From: Spisula solida
Lineage: Eukaryota; Mollusca; Bivalvia; Venerida; Mactridae
NCBI GenBank assembly: GCA_947247005.1
Contig: OX365960.1
Location: 18,379,533-18,443,532, forward strand
Length of the DNA stretch: 64,000 nucleotides
Direction of reading: 5' to 3'
The notes under the pieces were generated by a model. It saw only the letters and a list, made by a program, of their open reading frames with translations, was not told the DNA's origin and made no database searches. A program made the translations under genes and the position numbers. Of the stretch, positions 35,205 through 54,400 are shown one piece after another (position 1 is the first letter of the stretch; every line of letters starts with the position of its first letter).

Positions 35205-35645
35205 AGAGCAATGTCCTCTCCGTGTTGATGTATGGGGCAGAATGTTGGAGGGTAACCCAAAAAGACAGCCAAAATATATGGCTATCTGGATTCCACACAA
35301 AATGCCTTCGCAAAATCTGTAAAATCTACTGGCCCACTTTAATTTCCAACAACGATTTATACCAAAGAACTGGACAAACAGATATTACAACACAAATCAA
35401 ACGACGAAGATTCAGATGGCTATGACATGTAATAAGGAAAGACACGAATAATAACATCACTAAGACATCTCTAAAATGGACCCCTTCAGGCGAAAAAAAA
35501 ATAGCGCCGGACAATCAACAGCGAAATAAAGACAATGGGAAAGACACAAGGAGAGATGGAGAAGATTGCGAAAGACAGACAGCAATGGAGACTCGGACCT
35601 GGTTGCAGCCTTATGTGCCAGCGGGCACGAAGAGGATTGGTAGGT
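35205..35645 (+). pseudogene. RTE-like LINE 3' coding fragment with nonsense and frameshift changes
   Basis: The plus strand reads VLMYGAECWRVTQKD, CLRKICKIYWPTLISN and IKRRRFRWL. An in-frame TGA follows at 35426-35428, then HVIRKDTNNN and SLKWTPSGEK. At the A9 run near 35490 the homology moves to another frame (RRTINSEIKTMGKTQGEMEK, KDRQQWR). It moves again for LVAALCASGHEED at the end. This is the same family type as the copy at 31864-32200 but a different, more damaged lineage. It is 5'-truncated. Confidence 0.82.
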
Positions 35646-35901
35646 ACATTGAATTAAATCTGTTATAAAAATACACCTTCGTTAAGGCAAACCATGCGGT
35701 ATAATTATAAATCTATAGCACAAAAAATACCAGTTTTAGAATTTACTCTGGATCATGCGTCCGTTCATTCGACTACAGTTGCCCCGATCATTGAGTTACA
35801 AGTCGACTGTTCTACCCGGCACATAAAATGTTGGCAAGAAGGATTAAATACTATCAACTGACTTACTTAGTAATTTATGATATCCTCTAACCAGGATTGT
35901 C

Positions 35902-36010
35902 TAAAATGCCGAGCATTGTCTTCATACGCCAGCCAGCTTTCTGCTGGAATATGGCAGGCATATGAGTGCCTCCACCCGTATTTGAACCCAGGTCGCCAGA
36001 TTAGACGACA
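35902..36010 (-). mobile_element. Truncated SINE of the TATGCCTGCCATATTTCAGC family
   Basis: The minus strand has the B box GGGTTCAAATACGGGTGG and CATATGCCTGCCATATTCCA, then GCCGAGCATTTT at the end. It matches the full copies at 26851-26994 and 62724-62874. The tRNA 5' half is missing where the SINE at 36011-36425 joins it. Confidence 0.8.
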
Positions 36011-36425
36011 TAAATATACCAGATTTATATAGCGCCCTTTTCAAGCGAACACACGTTCAAAGGCACTTTACTCATATTGCAGCGACAAGGGCGCAGGTGC
36101 ATCCTCTACCAGTGCAGATACAGCATGATCTGACCAGAGGGACAAACTGAGAGAAAGCCCCCGAAGAGAGAGAGACATTAGATACAGGCATGGCCGGCGC
36201 TGCAGAGGTGCGCCTAGCTCTTATTTCGAATAGACAGCCTGGTTCTTTAATGTGCCCGGTGTATAGCACCGATACACAGCTTCCAGATGCTTTGCAGACC
36301 ACACGGCCAGATATAGCGGGAAATATTATAAATATTTCAGAAATGTCAAGTTCCGATGCCAGGGATTGAACCCACGACCTCTGGATTGACAGCCCAGTGC
36401 GTTACCACTGAGCTAAATCCGCTCA
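36011..36425 (-). mobile_element. tRNA-headed SINE sharing the GGTTCTTTAATGTGCCC body
   Basis: The minus-strand head is GCGGATTTAGCTCAGTGGTA and then GTGGGTTCAATCCCTGG, a different tRNA type from the SINE at 15605-15957. The body is GTGTATCGGTGCTATACACC and GGGCACATTAAAGAACCAGG. The 3' end reads AAAGTGCCTTTGAACGTGTG and GGGCGCTATATAAATCTGG. It abuts another SINE fragment at 35902. Confidence 0.8.
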
Positions 36426-36457
36426 TATGCGCGCTACATGCGCGCTAACCATTGCTG

Positions 36458-36690
36458 TAAGGGCGGTGGCCTAAAGCTAAGGCACGTCCCATATGATCGA
36501 AAGGTACTGGGTTCGATCCTTGTCTGTGACACCGCTTGATTTCTCTGAGCAGGTATACACACACTGTCCCACTAATATCATGGCCAGGTATGTATGAATG
36601 AGAACATGAGAGGGTCAAAGCCGAAAAGCCAATGCTCAGTGACTGTCAGCTACGCCGAATGTATTAGCCGTCTTCCTACTTAATGATCAG
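36458..36690 (+). mobile_element. tRNA-headed SINE, same family as 23264-23565
   Basis: GGGCGGTGGCCTAAAGCTAA, then TACTGGGTTCGATCCTTG (B box), GCTTGATTTCTCTGAGCAGG, GAGAGGGTCAAAGCC and TTAGCCGTCTTCCTACTTAA. It lacks the expanded 22-bp array. Confidence 0.7.
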
Positions 36691-37417
36691 CGAAGGGCAA
36701 GTAAAGTCGGCTAAGTAGATGCAATTTTGAGAGAAGAAATTTAACTGGACCTTTAGCTTTTTTATGCATCTCCTCGAGGTCATAAAATAAACTGTTCTAA
36801 GTGTATAAAAACGGACAATACATGGAAATGGGAATACTTTAGTTACTCGTTCTTTCCCTGAAATTCTCAATACATTGTATACAGGGGATCTTAGAAGATA
36901 TAATAAGGTACGTCGCACGATCATTAAGTATTAAACCTTTTTAATTTATTCCTGGAGAGAAATTAATCCGGCGCGGAGAAATTGTACCCATATATTTAAC
37001 ACTTAACACCGCGTTCGTGACACCAGCTAATTGACACTGACAAGTTAGTAACTGTAAACGCCGTCCCGCCTAGATGGGCGTTCACATTTTTAATGAAAAC
37101 CAGTCTACTTGTTTTGTTGGCATTTTAGCGGTTTATTCTAGTAAAATTAATAGTATATGTAAAAGTTGATATTTTCGCCTGATAACACGAAAGATGGGGT
37201 CGAGGATCCATCTGATTTGTGGTCGGGGCTAAATCTCCACATCCGGTTCGTGCGTTTAAGGGCAGAGGTGAGTCAACATGGCGTGGGGGTGAGTTAATTT
37301 ACTAGAATTCAAGAAGACATACGAGCGATAATTTCTCATAAATAAAAAACATGTCTCCTTGAGTCACGATATACATCATCAATTTACCGTCGCGCGCGTA
37401 CTGATTAGAAGAATCAG
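36691..37417. other. No supported gene
   Basis: Only short frames without recognisable content. Confidence 0.5.
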
Positions 37418-37676
37418 GGCTGGTATTCACAAAGCATCTTAAGTGAAAACTTAAATATTTTGACTTAAGTCAATAATTTGTCCAGCTCATATTTCCCACA
37501 ATTTGAAAAATAATCCATGTTTTCTTAGTGAATTTAATAGCTGTTTACATAATGCTTCAAAACTATGCAATATATTAAGCATGTTGATTTTCTTGCTTAG
37601 CTGATACACTTTAGAAAAAAATGAGATTTTAAGAAATTTCTAAGTTTTCTGCTAAGATGCTTTGTGAATACCAGCC
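37418..37676. mobile_element. PIF/Harbinger-like MITE, 259 bp, CAG target duplication
   Basis: The ends are GGCTGGTATTCACAAAGCAT plus CTTA and the exact inverse TAAGATGCTTTGTGAATACC plus AGCC. CAG flanks both sides (37415-37417 and 37677-37679). Non-coding. Confidence 0.85.
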
Positions 37677-37734
37677 CAGGACTAAAAACTAAAATCGACG
37701 TGAAACCAGTCCGTTCAGCAGACTGTACGTTTAC

Positions 37735-37985
37735 CTCCGATCATTGAGTCGCAAGTCGGCTGTTACAATCGGTACCGATTGCAGCTTCACGTAGCAATAG
37801 CCCATTGGCTTTCGGGCATCTCACGTATCTATTTATACACATGTGTACAGTGGATTATTCTTGCTCGGAAAAAGTAAGTAGTGGCGCGGATGGGGAACGA
37901 ATCAAAGACCTCTAGTTCACAAAACACCCCGAATCGCCGTGTTACAAATCCAGCGCACTAAACACAAGATCACGGCCGCAGCTCT
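37735..37985 (-). mobile_element. SINE copy related to 23264-23565, inverted
   Basis: The end TCCGATCATTGAGTCGCAAG plus TCGGCTGTTACA is the family tail in reverse. The head near 37880-37985 is tRNA-like on the minus strand (GGCCGTGATCTTGTGTTTAG; TTTGATTCGTTCCCC). A further tail fragment lies at 35775-35815. Confidence 0.55.
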
Positions 37986-38031
37986 GTTGTCTTAAAAACA
38001 CCATAAAATAGGGTGTGCAATTTTATATATA

Positions 38032-38206
38032 CAGTACAAGCTCTTCAGAGCGGCTCTTTGTAAAGCAACAACCTCTCTACAACAACACCTTAAAAACCTC
38101 TTAGGTGATATTTACTGTAAATGTAACCTCTGTAATGCAACAACCTCTACACACTAGCCAGTATTTGGCTGCTCCCAAATGATGCTGCTCTACAGAGATT
38201 GTACTG
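38032..38206. mobile_element. pogo/Tc1-like MITE, 175 bp, TA target
   Basis: The left end CAGTACAAGCTCTTCAGAG is inverted at the right as CTCTACAGAGATTGTACTG. TA lies outside both ends. CAGT...CTCT ends resemble pogo/Tigger termini. Internal CAACCTCTCTACAACAACAC. Confidence 0.7.
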
Positions 38207-38524
38207 TACATACATATAGTGTGCTATGTCACGTTATGTAGTATGTTTGCGACCGACTGAGGCACATAACTGTTGTGTGTGTGCGTGGTCATTCTTTCCC
38301 TTGCCAGATTGGCCAATGTAATCAAACTTCGAAGGAGGGAATCTTGCGACATGATTCTGTGTTGTGTCAGGATCTTTATACATTGTACAGTGAATCCTCA
38401 ACATTAGAACAACCATAAAATAGGCCTGCCTTGAAATCAGACCTTTTTATCGAGATAGGCTAAATATTGAGTTTAAATAAAGGGGACATAAGGGAAAATA
38501 ACAAATTGTGGTCTTCCGTTTGAG

Positions 38525-38918
38525 GTTGTCAAATTGTTTGGGTGGTCAAATTATTCAGGTGGTCAAATTTTCAGATGATCAAATTGTTCAGTTGGTCAGG
38601 TTGTCAAATTGTTCAGTTGGTCAAATTGTTCAGGTGGTCAAATTGTTCAGGTGGTTAATTGTTCAGGTGGTCAAATTATTCAGGTGATAAAATTGTTCAG
38701 GTCATCAAATTATTTGGGGGTCAAATTGTTCAGGTCGTCAAATTGTTCAGGTGGTCAAATTATTCAGGGGGTCAAGTGGCCAAATTGTTCAGGGGTTCAA
38801 GTTATTCAGGTGGTCAAATTGTTCAGGTGGTCAAATTGTTCAGATGGTCAAATTGTTAAAATGGTTAATTTGTTCAGGTGGTCAAATTGTTCACGTGGTC
38901 AAATTGTGTAGGTGGTAT
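38525..38918. repeat. 17-bp tandem repeat, about 23 copies
   Basis: The unit is CAAATTGTTCAGGTGGT, with single-base variants and small gaps. Confidence 0.92.
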
Positions 38919-40632
38919 TTAGGTGAGGTTTCATGTATTAAGAATTGACACTATATAAATAACAAAGACGACAAGAACTCAAATATACAGAAGTAAAAAA
39001 CGTCATTTATTTCTCAGCACATGGTCAGTATATTATACAATGTCTACCCTTATAGAAATAAACAACGAAAATAACATTCAACATGATGAAATACATACAT
39101 TTATACGTTCTAATACCATCACAGATGTTCTAATAAACAGTCATACAACTCAGCAGTGTCCACTAAGACTAATTAAGGCATCGTTTTTTTTGACAATTTT
39201 TGTTTGATTATCTGTGTTTGTTGATTGTTTGAGACATATCAGTGTTGACCACAGGCAACTGTATCATTGATAGAGTAAAACAAATAGTTTATAAAGTTCA
39301 TGTTATCTAAGATATTTAAGATATTAGAAATTTTATAAAAAAAATGTTGTTTTTTTTGCTTACTCTATTAATGAAACAGTTACCTGTGGTATTGACAACA
39401 AAAGCGAAACGACCAAAACACTAATAAATATTGTGCTTTCTCCTTTCAATCGCGTTCAAACAGCTAAGATTGATTTATTAAATAGAATATTTGGATAAAG
39501 ATAATTTATGATAATGGTACTAAACAAATGAGCAACTGTCGTGCTACTTTTAGTTCACATGAAAAAGCATGTCAAACATTCACATTGCTATAAGTAATAG
39601 ACGCTTTCAACAAACAGTACATTCATCCAGAACGTTAGTCAGTATATTTACACATATATAAATAAAGTTAAAACAAAGACCTAAATATACAGATTGGACA
39701 CTTAGTTGAAAACGGAGAGAAAATGCAAAATAGCATGCAGAAGATTCTGATATTTTGCATGAACACTTTTGTTTGTCATCCTTTTTTAATGACCAATATC
39801 TCATTTTGAAGAGCTAAGCTTCTTCTTCTGCATGATGTAACTTATTTTTTTTTATCTCTTATTGAATTCAAAATAATATTGTTTGAATGAGGCAGATCGG
39901 GTATGTTCTGATAAAATTGGAATTTCTATTAAATTAAAGTAGGTCTTGCTCTTTGAGGTATATTGTTTTATTATGTATCATTTTAAAGCAGAATAATAAA
40001 TCTATTGCATAAACCTATTAGTTTTTTCCTATGTATATCAAAACAGGAGATATAAGGTTTTAAAAACAAACGAGATTTCGCGAGATTTCAGAAAACTGCC
40101 GCGAGATATTGTGAGATTTGGTAGATTTGTCCAATCTTTGTATATTTAGGTCTTTGGTTAAATTAACACTAGTTTAATGAAAAATAGATTCATTAAAAAC
40201 ATTCAACTTATTTATTATAATACAATGTTCTAATAAAACCATTACGTATTGATAACGTAAATGGCATCAACAAGACCACTGTCCAAATATATTAAACAGT
40301 AAAACAAATGTTTTGAGATCTTGAAAAGTCTTGAAAAGCATGATCATATTCGGTTCAATTGCATGGTTTCACTTATAAAGAAATAACAAACAGTAGTTCT
40401 GAAAAATTGTAAATAAACTCAAAAATGTTCAGACATAAACAAATATGTTGATTGGTTGCGGAACCAATTAAGTTTATTTTTGCTATCTGTAAAATCAGTG
40501 ACCAAACTCGATTTTAAACAATGAGTAGATTTCTACAGTTTTGTATTTAAAACATTTTAAAAAGTATGTTTTGTCTTTATCCAAAGAATAACGTCATTTT
40601 ATCAGAAATAAATCAGCAGTTATGACCTTCTA
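38919..40632. other. Downstream flank of the GATA gene, no feature seen
   Basis: AT-rich DNA; a near-duplicate pair around 39240 and 39370 (CAGTTACCTGTGGT/ACCACAGGCAACTG, inverted) may be a degraded foldback element. Confidence 0.45.
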
Positions 40633-41029
40633 TTTATTCTACATGTACATGTATATACAAACTCAATACCTTTACTACTCTAGATTTATTTACATACTAT
40701 GGCACTTTTTTCACGGACGTTCACGATTGCTCACGGAGAATCACGAACATGAACGAGTAAGGCACTTTGTAACGGACTTTCCCGAACGCTGGAGGAAATC
40801 CACACAAACATAGTCACGAGCAAGGCACTTTGTCCCGGATGTTCACGAACACACACGAAGATTGACGAACACTCACGAAGGCACTTTGTCATAGAGGTTC
40901 ACGAATAAGGCACTTCCGTTTACGGACATTCACGAATGCTCACGGAGATTCACGAACATGTACGAACAAGTTGTCTATATATTACATATTGCAATAATGC
41001 TGCTTACAATGTATGTCTGGTTGTTACAT
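40633..41029 (-). other. Probable 3' UTR of the GATA gene with degenerate repeat
   Basis: Downstream of the stop codon, AATAAA on the minus strand occurs at 40690-40685 and 40638-40633, which are reasonable poly(A) signals. Between them and the stop, about 40700-40970 is a degenerate tandem repeat of CACGGA.TTCACGAA, CTCACGGAGATTCACGAACA and AAGGCACTTTGT (plus-strand sense). The transcript end is inferred only. Confidence 0.4.
40706..40970. repeat. Degenerate TTCACGAA/AAGGCACTTTGT repeat
   Basis: Blocks of CACGGA.TTCACGA.TGCTCA, CGGAGATTCACGAACATG and AAGGCACTTTGT recur at roughly 55-65 bp. It overlaps the likely 3' UTR of the GATA gene. Confidence 0.7.
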
Positions 41030-48051
<7,022 letters not shown>

Positions 48052-51000
48052 AATCACTGTGCTGGGTTCAAGTCTCCTAAGAACTAAGTCGATCTAAATG
48101 TTCCTTATAAGATATTTCAAACTTTTTTTATCTTAGTCTGGTTTAATGAATCAACTTCACAATTCACAAAATATCTCCCCGAATGATGTAAATTCGTTAC
48201 ACAGTCTGTTCACAATTTAATCAGTGGTTATCAGTCAAACGCTTTATCTGAAATGATAAGAAATGCTTTCATTTTTCAAACAAATAGAGAAACGCTGGAA
48301 AAACTTTTTCCGTGGTCACGTGTGATTTTTTCCTTCAGCCAATCAAATTGTCGGACTATTGATGAATGGCTTTATCATATTTACTCAATAATTATCATTG
48401 ACCAATCGCTAGCGATGAAATAATTGCGGGTGAAATACTAAGCCGCTGACCTGATAATTCTAACTGGATTGTTTTGTAAACATACTTTCAAGCCCCGTTA
48501 ATATTTCAATGGTCGTTAAAAACGATAAAAATATGAAATAAAAATTACCAATGACTCATATAAACTGAATAATACAATATGATATAGTTATACAATTACT
48601 TATTTGAAATAATTACATAAAACAAGTAATTATTTCGTAATTGACAAAAGCCAAATGTAGGTATGACAATTTCTTTCATTAGCACAATATTCATAATTTT
48701 CTACTTCGATGCATTTTTTTAATTTTTAAAAACATGTTTATTATATTTAATATTATCACTAAAACTATAAATAGCTCGTCAAATATTAACTTTGTAAATG
48801 CATAGAGTAACACGTATATATGAATCAAATAAACTATTAGTTCTGCCTGTTCTACATATACCCTGTTACGAAAATCATACAATGAGATATTAAAACGACG
48901 TAATATGATATTGTAGAATGACTTTATTAATTCTGGGCCCTGGTCTTTGTTGACAAGTTTAGCAATTAAGGACTTCATTGACAGACAGTGTCTCAGGTTG
49001 AATATCAATAAAATGGGTCAGATATGACATAAATGGATGGTCTTTGCAGACAGATTTTGCCATATTGGTCTTTGTCCACGAATGGTATTTAGCACAAGTT
49101 TAACTGTAGTTTATGCTAATTTATTTAAGGTCAATTGTGAAACAAGTTTTTCCAACATATACTAATCACTCTCGACACCTCATTGCTGATGTTATCCATC
49201 GCCACGAGGGTATGACAGAAGAGAAACCAGTTTCCCTTTTAATTATGTTGAGCATCTAGCAACGGAATCTCTGGTACAATTTTTATATCGTATTTGGTAC
49301 AAGGCGGCCAGGGATGGAACCTATCAAGGAGGCGGTTTAACTGATGTGTAGATGTGCTCGGAAATCATTAGTAGTGTAGTTTTCTGCATCTTAAATAGAT
49401 GCCCTGATTTGTTACAATGATAAAAATATTTAAGCTGTACAAATATTCGAATGCGGTGTAAATGAACGCAATAGTTATTCAAATTAATTGAATGTTCAAC
49501 ATAAATCTCGAACTGTAATAATTCATTTGAGAATGATCAATATGTTCATAATCGCAGACTTGTAGTTTGTTTAATGTATTATACAATCATGTAGAAAAAT
49601 CGGTATACATATTTTTAGTTGTGCGTACTTATTTAAGAATCGTTATGATAACGTTTAAATACTAAATCAATATATTCATTTAAACTAACATAGCATACTT
49701 TTTATTTAACGTTTATAAATCAGACATTTATAATAAAACTATGATGCTTTTGTTGTTGATAGTTGTTGATATATTGTCTGTTGTTACAAATGTAACCTGA
49801 CAAAATAAAGATATTGTATTGTATTGTTACGAAATTTGCGTAAATCGAACTTTTGCATAAATTACTATAGCCTAATCGTTAAATCTTCGGTGTAATTAAC
49901 TTAATCTAATAATTTGTACTAATTAATTACTGATAATTGGTTTCTTCTCATGAACTTAATAGCCTTATTAACGACAAGAAAAGGAAACACCGCCTCTCGA
50001 GTAGAGCTTATTGTTGTTGTAGCGCAAACAAACGCGGCTCTTCAAACAAAGGGATTTACTCGGATTAGCTACCTGTGAAAGCCGATTGTCTCAACAGGTT
50101 AAAAGATCAAAGAATAAACACCGACGTGTGACAATGGCTTGGTCTGTGTCTTCATTGTTGCATTATTGTTCTCAAAACATGAACATTTTCTAAATTTTGA
50201 TATATATGAGTTTAAAAAAAATTATGATAAAAAAAAATTCAGCCTTTAAAATGAAAAACATGAATATTTTCTACATTTTTATATACATATGTGTATGAAT
50301 TTTTACTTAAAAAAGAAGATATTTATGTACAGCCTTGCAAATGCAAACAGCGCTCTTAAATATCAAATCTTAATCATGCTATAAGAAAAGGAACACTCAT
50401 TAGTTTCTCTCTAATTTAATAATAATAATAATATATAAAATCTTTATTTTCTGAAGGTAGAATGTTAAGACATATATATGATAGAACAATACATATCTTA
50501 GTTACAACAAGGCTTTCAATAACAAAAAAGTACATATATCAATTATTTTAGTACGTCAAATTACAATCATTAAGTAACTGAATATGAATTTTGTCAATTA
50601 GTATGATAAGACAAAACATAAACAAACGTTTATATTATAACTACATTTACTATTATATAAACTTATCAGAAACCCACTCTGATTCCACATTCTTATTTTC
50701 CGACAATTATTTTCACTTAAGATTGCAAGCTTTAAGATTAAATCTGATACAGAAATGGGTACCGTTTTAAATTAATGAATTCAGCAACTAACAAAGAAAT
50801 CATCGCAGACTTGACAGAACACACCGCATGCTTTTGCATCGTGCACGGTATACTTCGTGCATGTGACCTGAAAGATACGACATCCGATAGTAACGTCTCG
50901 TTTCAAATGCCGACAGATAAAGGAAACAATCTTGTTCCTACATCCTGAGCTTTTTAACCCACTTTTTATCTTCTGTATCAACCATCGGTGATAAAAAAAT

Positions 51001-51355
51001 AGAAATGAAAATACAGGCAGCCAAAAATAGCCGATTGTAAAAAAATCGGCATAATGACCTCGATTCGGACATCACGATTTTTTGGATAGCATTATCATGT
51101 TGTACCATAGTAGAAGACATTGGATATCATATACCCGGTAGTTGTAAATTAAAAATATGTGATCTTCAAGTTAAGGCCAAAATAAAGAGTTAAGCGGCTT
51201 TGTCCGTGAAGGCCAAACATCAGCGTAGGGGCTTTTTTCCTCCCTCGTGATCTTCGGCAGAAAATGGTTACAATTCTCTATCTGAATATCTGTACATGTA
51301 AGTTGTAATACTAATGTACCTGTTCAAAATATTATTGAGACGAAGTACGTGTAGG
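48052..51355. other. Upstream flank of the GATA gene
   Basis: Holds the GATA-site cluster, a dispersed CTCTCGACACCTCATT motif at 49169-49184, a LINE-like AATAAAGATATTGTATTGT terminus at about 49804-49825, and a LINE-like reverse terminus (AATAATAATAATAATATATA, AAATCTTTATTTTCTGAAGG) at 50419-50460. No coding exon recognised. Confidence 0.45.
48228..48260. promoter_or_regulatory. Cluster of three WGATAR sites upstream of the GATA start codon
   Basis: TTATCA at 48228-48233 and TTATCT at 48244-48249 (TGATAA and AGATAA on the minus strand), and TGATAAG at 48254-48260 on the plus strand, lie 177-209 bp upstream of the ATG. The last two are head to head, 4 bp apart. Binding by the gene's own product is inference; autoregulation is common for GATA factors. 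Confidence 0.4.
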
Positions 51356-51440
51356 CGACGGATAGCTCAGTTGGTAGAGCATATTCCCCGGACTGTAGGC
51401 TAAGTGAAGTGTCCAGGATTCGAGACATAGCCAAACTGAA
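51356..51440 (+). mobile_element. tRNA-like sequence, probable SINE head or degraded tRNA
   Basis: GACGGATAGCTCAGTTGGTA plus GAGCA is an excellent A-box half. The B box TCCAGGATTCGAGAC is imperfect and the acceptor stem does not close, so I do not call a functional tRNA. Confidence 0.5.
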
Positions 51441-54400
51441 CATTTTTGTCAAAAAGAGATTATAAACTACACAAAATAAACAATTCGTTGGGTAAGCATG
51501 TAAAGGTTGGAATATCATATGGACTAGTTATGGTTAACAGACCGTCGCAAATGTCATAAAAGCGTTGCAAAAAGTACCAATATAAAAAGTCGACTTTTAC
51601 ACACGCGTCCGTTCATGAGTTGCCTGTATGTATACCACCCCCGCTAATTGCAGATTCGCAAGTTGTCTGGTACACTTTGAACAGTTATTACGAGTTTGTA
51701 GTAAAATACGGAAAATTAACTAGTATGCGTGACTGTAGCGAAACCAGAGTTGTTACTTAACAGGCGTAGACACTAAAATAGTATTGGGACAAGGGCATGG
51801 TGTTACGAAGGCAATCATTTTAGCGGGACCCTACCGTAATTTCCCCAGAGTGGAACCATTTTTGCTTGATACTGGCTCCCTAGATAAATTCTGGAACCAT
51901 ACGATGAAAGACAGAAACCATTTAACATTACACGAATCTGCTTTAGTTTGTTTTGTTCTGCAAACATTACAAATGTGAATGCTTTGATTGACGTAACTGA
52001 GGCACCTGTTTCATTTGTATCATAATTAACCCGCCAGAATCGTGTACGGATCAGAACGGCTCTGTAGACCAAGGCGTGCTTTTATTACAAACCCATGGCA
52101 GACATTTTTGTATACGTCGTGATTTTTGCGATAGCAGACGGTTTCAATTGCATCTTTTATGACATTTATTAACAATTATGTCAAAAATTGAAAATGGATA
52201 GCTATGATCGTGTATATATAATTTCAGCTAATAGGAATGTCGTTTAAAACTGTGCTATATTTTTATAGAAAAATACGGCGGCCATTTATTTTGAACGCAA
52301 CTATTCTACTTTCTTAACCCTACAATCAGTCGGATCATTATAAAACTGAAAACTGCGATGTTGTTTTCGAAGTTGTGTTGTTTGTTTTTTCCCTCAAGGT
52401 TTGTGGATCAATTCCAAAACAAATAATTATTCCGTGTTTCATTGGCGCACGAATTACACAATTATCGTTTATGCATTTCTATAAAGCATCTGCTAGGCGC
52501 TAGCATGACACAAAATGCGTGCATCTTTTTTTGTAAAAATAACAAACTTAAGATACGAAAAATTCGCATTACTTTGCATATTCCTATAATTTAATGACGA
52601 AACAAATAATTAGAATATATAATATAGAATATTACAAATGGTCGAAAAATATCGAAATGGCTAAAACTAGCGGAATGTCTTTGGAATAACCGATATGGCT
52701 TACAATGAAATCTCGCAGTCGTACTTAAAATAATATTAACGATTCATTATAGTATAAACCTGCGTGCAAACTGTTTTATCAGTAATTATACACAAAATCA
52801 GCCTCACACAAAATAATTCAAACAAAAGAAATGTGTATAATTAAAAATAGACGGATTCGTGATCAATCGTCGGTTTACGTAACTGACATTCGTTTGATTC
52901 GGTTGCACACAAAGGAAACTATGCGCACGAATTATGTAAAAACGGACAAGTAGAAACAGGTGAAGCGAATGAGGTTCACAACTCATCAAAAATGCTCCCT
53001 CCTCTAACAGTTGGTTATATTTACTGCCGAAAACCACCTCACAAATTCGGGGATTTATATACATTCTACATGAAGCATGATTTATCCCTCGGGAGGATTT
53101 AATAATTTATTCCACAGAATATCTTGCGCGAGCATTCACGCATTCACGCATGCGTGCAAGTGTAATTACTTTCGGACGCTTGTAGTATAGCATTTATATT
53201 AATCACGCTTTTATTATGCGCTCAAATCATACCCAGTCTACCCCATGGGAATGTAATGTAATAGGTCTATCGTTCTTGATCAGGATTCAAGTGAAATTAG
53301 CAAATCTTTGTATTTTTTAGAACATGATTTAATCACCATCACATGGGTATTAACCATAATAAATTCATATAATGTTTTAGAAAGTCTTTAATTCTTGATA
53401 ATCGCGACTTTAGATATAGCGTCTGTCATTTGTATATAGGATTTAATTAAGCTGTATGTATAAATATTTTGTTTTTGTCAAGCACTGACAAATTGCTTCC
53501 TCTATGACTGGCAGAATTGTCCTGAAAATCTTTGTTTTTGTTGCCACAATACCGGGTGACATAGTGACCGGACTGGCACTGAGTTTTAGCTCGAACTGTC
53601 ATGTTTAAATGCCAACATTCCGTGTAGACACGCGTGTTTGGCTGTAGACGTCGAAACCAAACCGGGAAGTGAATGGTTTTTACTTAGATATTAGCTTAAT
53701 CTTAGAAAAACAATGCTAACTACGGGTGGGGACTGGATCAGGGTATAAATCGAGCCGACGTAATCCACGTAACGGTAGAGTATTTACCGCAAAGCTTAGA
53801 AGAGCTTACAGAGGCTTAGTAACCCTGAGTATTGATAAAAATATCGCTGTAAAATGTTGGTAAATATTTATATTAGAGTTAACAACGAGGGCTGTCAAGT
53901 TCCTGAAAGGTTAATCCATTGTTTTAACTGTATTTCAAACACCGCAGAAGTCTAACGGAGATATCGGGCCCTGACAGGTGCTCCTATGGGGCTTGCGGAC
54001 CACACCGGGGAAAACGTTACGCGTCCAGGCTACCGTATGACATAAACTTTTACCTGCTAACAACCACTTTGGACACACACGCATGATCCTTTGTAGAGTA
54101 TAGACTTGATAAATGTGAAATTATTAAGTGCATGTATATTCCTTAGAATACTGAAGACTGGCTTGTATAAAACAGTCAGTGATAAATTTGTCTAGTAGCC
54201 AAAAATAAAATGACTACATGTATTGTGTGACAATACCATGACGATTTAGAGAATCCTACATAAATCCTACATACAATCCAACTACCTTGTTTTAAATTGA
54301 CGTCTTACGTAATACGTATATCATGTACAGTAGAACTTCGATGCCTCGAACTACCTTCGGACCAGGAAAATAGTTCGAGGCATCTAGGGTGTTCGAGGCA

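Noticed and set aside
40700..40970. Repeated miRNA target sites in the GATA 3' UTR
   Set aside because: In mRNA sense the word is AAAGTGCC, which equals a known miRNA seed rather than its complement; a degenerate repeat explains it.
48052..48057. Start of the GATA protein at codon GTG (MIMLYK)
   Set aside because: The codon is GTG, not ATG; the ATG two codons on is the first usable start.
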